Shown in pieces: positions 13,701-17,074 of a stretch of 17,074 bases of DNA. Location: contig JAGOIB010000032.1 of NCBI GenBank assembly GCA_017995875.1, positions 1 to 17,074 of the forward strand, written 5' to 3'. Numbering within the stretch: position 1 is the first letter of the stretch; each line of letters opens with the position of its first letter. The notes under the pieces were generated by a model. That model worked only from the letters and a program-made list of their open reading frames with translations. It ran no database searches and was not told the DNA's origin. The DNA is from Saprospiraceae bacterium. Lineage in GTDB: Bacteria > Bacteroidota > Bacteroidia > Chitinophagales > Saprospiraceae. Both the position numbers and the translations under genes were made by a program.

Positions 13701-14162
13701 TTAAAACTTATACCCAAAAGATAAGCCCGCGTAATACGGAATAAAATCACCGTTACCATAAATCGGACAAATAAATACCCTAAAGGTAAAACCCCCATTT
13801 ATTGGTTGTAAGCGATAGCCAAAAAGCAAATGAGCAAATAATTCAGAAAACGCTCCATCGCCATCACCGGTACCAAAAACCGGGGTCACTCCTCCGCCTA
13901 TTTCAAAATAGTGCCTGGTATCCTTGCCCAACAGGTAGTTGATACCTACAGGAAGAAAAACGACACCGTCTCCATCCACACTATAACCACCAACGCCTAT
14001 ACGTCCGCCTATTCCCCCTTCCTTGCCTGAAAAACGGGTATCGTAATTAAAGGAAGCAATCCCCGGACCACCCAGTTCAAAATAGACAGATTGAGCTGAC
14101 TGTGCGGAGGCAAAATGGAAAGCCGCCATGGCTAATGTGAAAATCAAACTAATTTTTTTCAT
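13701..14162 (-). CDS. Small outer-membrane-type beta-barrel protein of unknown function
   Basis: The product is 153 residues with a signal peptide at about 1-20 (FASAQ). The mature chain alternates short aromatic strands with glycine turns (VYFELGGPG, GGRIGVGGYSV, HYFEIGGGV, LLFGYRL) and ends in YAGLSFGYKF with a C-terminal Phe, the classic outer-membrane barrel signature. Size and strand count suggest an eight-stranded barrel. I do not recognise a named family; similar unnamed proteins are frequent in Bacteroidota. It stands alone on the minus strand and shares the bidirectional terminator with the tRNA gene. Confidence 0.8.
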   Translation of the reverse strand: MKKISLIFTLAMAAFHFASAQSAQSVYFELGGPGIASFNYDTRFSGKEGGIGGRIGVGGYSVDGDGVVFLPVGINYLLGKDTRHYFEIGGGVTPVFGTGDGDGAFSELFAHLLFGYRLQPINGGFTFRVFICPIYGNGDFIPYYAGLSFGYKF

Positions 14163-14457
14163 ATGGTTTATTCGTTGAGTTTACAAATTTCAATGCTGGG
14201 TTTCAATGTTGTTGGTATCCCAGGACTATTCCAATCACTATTCTTTCCTTCTGTCTCCCTTTAGAATGACATAAAGATAATCTAATAGGTTTCAATCCTC
14301 CCTATTTATTCAATACACTTAAATATACCGCAAAAGAACGATCACCTGGAATATTTTGCTAATGATCTGCTTGCATTTAACATATTTTTAAATTGGCATG
14401 ATAAGCCCTCGCGAAAGTTTTATCTTGTACCTGATTTATTCATTAGCTTTTCTTGTT
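14163..14457. other. Divergent intergenic region, no gene seen
   Basis: This AT-rich stretch separates the small barrel gene (-) from the carboxypeptidase gene (+). Only weak promoter-like strings occur (GAAATTTG on the minus strand at 14191-14184; TAGGTTTC on the plus strand at 14286-14293), each with one mismatch to TAnnTTTG. I see no RNA gene, repeat or strong hairpin. Confidence 0.4.
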
Positions 14458-15585
14458 ATGAAAATTACTTCCAATTTCGACAGCGGCAACATTGAAATCG
14501 TGCGTATCGATGAAGCAAAAAATGATATCCAGGTTAAAATCCGCAAGGATACCAACTCTGATTTCTTCCAATGGTTTCACTTCAGGCTCACCGGAGCTGA
14601 AAAGAAAAACTGCACACTTTCAATTGTCAATGCCGGAAAGTCATCTTATCCAACCGGCTGGCCCAACTATAATGTATGTGCTTCTTATGACCGGCAGGAA
14701 TGGTTTCGGGTGCCTACGACATTTTCTAAAGGCATCTTGAAATTTCATTTTAAACCAAAATACAATTCTGTCTATTTCGCGTATTTCGCTCCTTACTCGT
14801 ATGAACGTCATTTGGATCTGATTCATCAGGCGCAATTATCGGAGGATGTAACTATGGAAGTGGTCGGTAAAACTTTTTTAGGGCGTGACATCGAAATGCT
14901 TATTGTCGGCAAGCCACGCCGTAATAAAAAAAATATCTGGGTCATAGCGCGCCAACATCCTGGTGAGCCGATGGCTGAATGGTTTATAGAAGGATTCCTG
15001 GCACGCCTGCTGGATACTGATGACGTTGTATCACGGAAGTTATTGGAGGATGCTGTGTTTTATGTCGTACCCAACATGAATATTGACGGCTCTATTGCAG
15101 GTAATTTACGCTCCAGTGCTTCAGGTGCCAATCTCAATCGTGAATGGCAGAAACCATCTAAAAAATATAGCCCTGAAGTATTTTATGTCCGCAACCGAAT
15201 GGATGAGACGGGCGTACATCTTTTACTCGATGTACATGGTGACGAAGAAATCCCCTATAATTTTATTGCAGCATCTGAAGGTATACCTGATTATAATGAA
15301 TACCTGGCCTATATGGAGAGCCAGTTTATTGAACATTGGATGGACACCTGCCCTGACTTTCAGAATACACACAAATATCCCCTTGATAAATTTGGTGCCG
15401 CTAATATGACCCTTTGCAGCAACCAGATAGCACATCGCTTTGGCTGTTTATCACTGACCATTGAAATGCCCTTCAAAGACAACGCAGATTTTCCGGACAA
15501 ACAATTTGGCTGGTCAGATATGCGCTCCCGTTTCCTCGGGGCTTCGGTTTTAAACCCAATCCTGTACGTATTGGATGATCTGTAG
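14458..15585 (+). CDS. M14-type cytosolic zinc carboxypeptidase
   Basis: The product is 375 residues from the start at 14458, which gives MKITSNFDSGN, the usual beginning of this family; a start at 14398 would add 20 residues of hydrophobic leader that the cytosolic family lacks. An N-terminal beta-sandwich (about 1-120, with FHFRLTG and YFAYFAPYSYERH) precedes the carboxypeptidase domain. Zinc ligands are H167 and E170 (RQHPGEPMAEW) and H260 (DVHGDEE); NMNIDG, NLNREW with its substrate-binding Asn/Arg, and the catalytic E336 (LTIEMPF) are all present. All catalytic residues are intact. The family, related to the cytosolic carboxypeptidases that trim polyglutamate or tubulin tails in eukaryotes, removes C-terminal residues; bacterial substrates are not known. 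It stands alone, ending before a palindromic terminator-like repeat. Confidence 0.92.
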   Translation: MKITSNFDSGNIEIVRIDEAKNDIQVKIRKDTNSDFFQWFHFRLTGAEKKNCTLSIVNAGKSSYPTGWPNYNVCASYDRQEWFRVPTTFSKGILKFHFKPKYNSVYFAYFAPYSYERHLDLIHQAQLSEDVTMEVVGKTFLGRDIEMLIVGKPRRNKKNIWVIARQHPGEPMAEWFIEGFLARLLDTDDVVSRKLLEDAVFYVVPNMNIDGSIAGNLRSSASGANLNREWQKPSKKYSPEVFYVRNRMDETGVHLLLDVHGDEEIPYNFIAASEGIPDYNEYLAYMESQFIEHWMDTCPDFQNTHKYPLDKFGAANMTLCSNQIAHRFGCLSLTIEMPFKDNADFPDKQFGWSDMRSRFLGASVLNPILYVLDDL

Positions 15586-15605
15586 AGAATTCAAAAGATG
15601 TATTG

Positions 15606-15657
15606 GTATAAAATAATGTAGGGGTTCAAAATTTTGAACCCCTACATTATTTTATAC
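15606..15657. repeat. Perfect 52-bp palindrome between convergent genes
   Basis: The sequence from GTATAAAATAATG at 15606 to CATTATTTTATAC at 15657 is an exact inverted repeat with 26-bp arms, no loop and no mismatch, centred between 15631 and 15632 (CAAAA/TTTTG). It lies between the convergent carboxypeptidase (+) and ExbD (-) genes, so it could terminate both, although the outer arms are A/T-mixed instead of a clean U-run. The GGGGTTC core and exact symmetry also fit a REP-like mobile palindrome; I cannot distinguish these here. Confidence 0.85.
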
Positions 15658-15685
15658 GTGGCGTATGCATAAAATTAAAACCTTC

Positions 15686-15721
15686 GCCTTAGCCTTAGCC
15701 TCAGCCTCAGCCTCAGCCTTT
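15686..15721. repeat. Hexanucleotide tandem array GCCT(T/C)A
   Basis: Six units in a row read GCCTTA, GCCTTA, GCCTCA, GCCTCA, GCCTCA and GCCTTT, preceded by a degenerate ACCTTC. The array ends 2 nt before the ExbD stop codon. The period of six would keep reading frame, but no supported gene runs through it. Confidence 0.9.
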
Positions 15722-15723
15722 TT

Positions 15724-16119
15724 CTATTTCTCCGTGCTCAGTACCATCTTCAGGTTCAGCTTTGCAGCTATCGACATGACATCGACAAGATCCTGGACCG
15801 TCAATACTTTTGAAATGCGCAGTACGACTGTTGGGTCTTCATTACGCTTCACCGCATCTGCCAAAGCCCCTTCGAGCATTGCAGCAGGAACTTCATTAGA
15901 GTTGACATAGTATCGCAAGTCATCCGTAACGGTTAGTGTCAATGGCTGTTTAGCCATCTGGGTAGTTGTGTCTGATTTTGGCAGGAGGATCTTGATGATG
16001 TTAGCATTGGACATCGTCGCGATGATCAAGAAAAACAACAACAGGAAGAACATGATGTCGTTCATCGCCGACATCGCATCTTCATCGTGGAAGGGCCTCC
16101 TTTTTCGGATCTCCATCAT
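15724..16119 (-). CDS. exbD: ExbD/TolR-family biopolymer transport protein
   Basis: The product is 131 residues, a normal ExbD length. A short cytosolic N-terminus (RKRRPFHDED) leads into one membrane helix (about 21-40, DIMFFLLLFFLIIATM) that begins with the conserved proton-carrying Asp21. A periplasmic domain follows (LTLTVTDDLRYYVNS to VDVMSIAAKLNLKMVLSTEK). ExbD works with ExbB to use the proton gradient to energise TonB or Tol-type partners. The gene follows exbB with one nt between stop and start, so translation is coupled. No tonB is visible in the window. Confidence 0.93.
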   Translation of the reverse strand: MMEIRKRRPFHDEDAMSAMNDIMFFLLLFFLIIATMSNANIIKILLPKSDTTTQMAKQPLTLTVTDDLRYYVNSNEVPAAMLEGALADAVKRNEDPTVVLRISKVLTVQDLVDVMSIAAKLNLKMVLSTEK

Positions 16120-16120
16120 A

Positions 16121-16804
16121 TTATCTTACCGGTTTTTGCAGCCCCTTGATAAATTCAAGTACTTCCTTTTGCAGATGCAAAGAGAAATGATCAATCCTGG
16201 TCAACAAGTAATTGTACCCGATAAAGGCTACTACCCCCACCACCAATCCGGTGGCAGATGAAATCATCTTTTGGTACAAACCTGCAGAGATCGTCCCAAT
16301 AGAAATATCCGCTGTCTGTGAGATGTTGTAGAAGATCAGGATAACACCCAGGATCGTCCCGATAAAACCTAGACGTGGCGCAATACCTGACACCATACTG
16401 ATGTAACCCATTTTGCTTTCCATCTCACTCATTTCAATGTTGGATTGAACGGTGAGTGCTTTTTCAATGTATTCGATTGGCTTGCCTATCTGTGATACGC
16501 CGGCCTTGACCACATTACCAAGTGAACTGTTGGCCTGGTCACATATCAGGTTGGCTGAGTCAAATTGACCCAATGATACTTTGTCAAGTACACTGTTGAC
16601 AAGGTTATGGTCAATCTTGGACCGCTCGCGGATAAACAAGTATTTGCTGATGATAAACGCGATCGAAATCAATGAAAGAATGATCAACGGAATCATCACG
16701 GGTCCCCCTTTAAAAAGGATGTCAATCAACCGGATGCTCTCTTCAGTTGGTACGGCATTTGGATCTGCAACGGTAGCAGTTGCCTGCAAGAAAAATCCTA
16801 TCAT
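16121..16804 (-). CDS. exbB: MotA/TolQ/ExbB-family proton channel protein
   Basis: The product is 227 residues with three membrane helices (about 36-58, 136-160, 182-200). The channel signature is present: LGFIGTILGVILIFYNI with Thr150 and SSATGLVVGVVAFIGYNYL with Thr185, matching the paired channel threonines of ExbB/TolQ. A long cytosolic loop lies between helices 1 and 2 (about 60-132), and there is a short polar N-terminal extension (ATVADPNAVPTEES) before helix 1. It is transcribed first, with exbD downstream. The name exbB is preferred over tolQ only by convention; the two cannot be separated from sequence alone. Confidence 0.92.
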   Translation of the reverse strand: MIGFFLQATATVADPNAVPTEESIRLIDILFKGGPVMIPLIILSLISIAFIISKYLFIRERSKIDHNLVNSVLDKVSLGQFDSANLICDQANSSLGNVVKAGVSQIGKPIEYIEKALTVQSNIEMSEMESKMGYISMVSGIAPRLGFIGTILGVILIFYNISQTADISIGTISAGLYQKMISSATGLVVGVVAFIGYNYLLTRIDHFSLHLQKEVLEFIKGLQKPVR

Positions 16805-16849
16805 GTTTTGTTATTTGATGCTTTTAGATGTAAAAGTAGAAATACACTA

Positions 16850-16882
16850 CAAAGGAAAGAATTTTTATATGAATAATACAAA
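16850..16882 (-). promoter_or_regulatory. Probable promoter of exbB-exbD
   Basis: On the minus strand TTTG (16882-16879), a 21-nt spacer, and TTCCTTTG (16857-16850) approximate the Bacteroidota TTTG-N19-21-TAnnTTTG promoter, with one mismatch in the -7 box. It lies about 45 nt upstream of the exbB start, leaving a leader of about 40 nt. Confidence 0.5.
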
Positions 16883-17026
16883 TTATGTTTAAATAATTGA
16901 TTTTCAGATCAATAGCAGGCTAAATTGGCCTTACATGCCCTTCATCATTAGCAACTTCTATCAATAACGTATCCGAATTGCGGATTGGTATAGGACATTT
17001 GATGATTGACGATTTCTTCCAGCCTC

Positions 17027-17056
17027 CAGACGTCAGACACACAGACGTCAGACTCA
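17027..17056. repeat. 15-nt direct repeat with GACGTC core
   Basis: CAGACGTCAGACACA is followed at once by CAGACGTCAGACTCA, two copies differing at one base. Each contains the palindrome GACGTC. It lies near the right edge in a region (16883-17074) where I see no gene. Confidence 0.85.
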
Positions 17057-17074
17057 TGACACTACGCATCGCTA

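Noticed and set aside
14398..14457. Hydrophobic N-terminal extension of the carboxypeptidase as a signal peptide
   Set aside because: Family members are cytosolic and begin near MKITSNFDSGN; the extension is more likely untranslated leader.
15665..15910. Plus-strand frame with a signal-peptide-like start (ALALASASASAFF)
   Set aside because: The alanine/serine run is the translated hexamer repeat and the rest is antisense to exbD.
16121..16804. Flagellar stator (MotA) assignment
   Set aside because: The length, three-helix layout and adjacent ExbD point to ExbB/TolQ; no MotB or flagellar gene is present.

Overview
The window reads as chromosomal DNA of a Bacteroidota member, probably a Saprospiria/Chitinophagia-type organism; I cannot place it more finely. 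The evidence is a giant protein with PKD domains and a C-terminal type IX secretion (T9SS) sorting domain, a DUF5777-type beta-barrel protein, lipoproteins, start sites without clear Shine-Dalgarno sequences, and TAnnTTTG-type -7 promoter boxes. I see no phage, transposase or resistance genes.

Layout. 1-142: the last codons of an unidentified gene entering from the left, then spacer. 143-574 (-): small cytosolic protein of unknown function. 657-9776 (-): a compact six-gene block, in transcription order a 1950-residue secreted protein with six complete cupredoxin sites, a two-haem cytochrome lipoprotein, a one-haem cytochrome lipoprotein overlapping it by 23 nt, an OB-fold (tRNA_anti-like) anchored protein, a YceI-family protein and a DUF5777 barrel protein. 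9777-10095: divergent promoter region. 10096-12133 (+): a thioredoxin-fold protein overlapping by 14 nt a cytochrome c/PHM-like protein whose copper-ligand motifs are almost all replaced. 12138-13361 (-): lipoprotein of unknown function. 13362-13690: promoter, two nested heptanucleotide tandem arrays, tRNA-Arg(CCG) and a bidirectional terminator. 13701-14162 (-): small outer-membrane-type protein. 14458-15585 (+): M14-type cytosolic carboxypeptidase. 15586-15723: a perfect 52-bp palindrome and a hexanucleotide array. 15724-16804 (-): ExbD and ExbB proton-channel pair. 16805-17074: promoter and a 15-nt direct repeat.

How the genes work together. The block from 657 to 12133 looks like one exported electron-transfer or copper/haem system. 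Two divergent transcription units encode only envelope or secreted proteins, with up to six type 1 copper sites and four haem-binding motifs between them. The T9SS domain predicts that the cupredoxin protein is secreted or placed on the cell surface. The cytochromes are probably lipid-anchored or periplasmic and could exchange electrons with it. YceI, OB-fold and DUF5777 proteins would be periplasmic or outer-membrane accessories. No catalytic oxidase or reductase centre is visible, so relay, storage or binding is more likely than catalysis. The terminal electron donor and acceptor cannot be read from this window. The flanking genes (carboxypeptidase, ExbB/ExbD, tRNA) look like ordinary housekeeping content.
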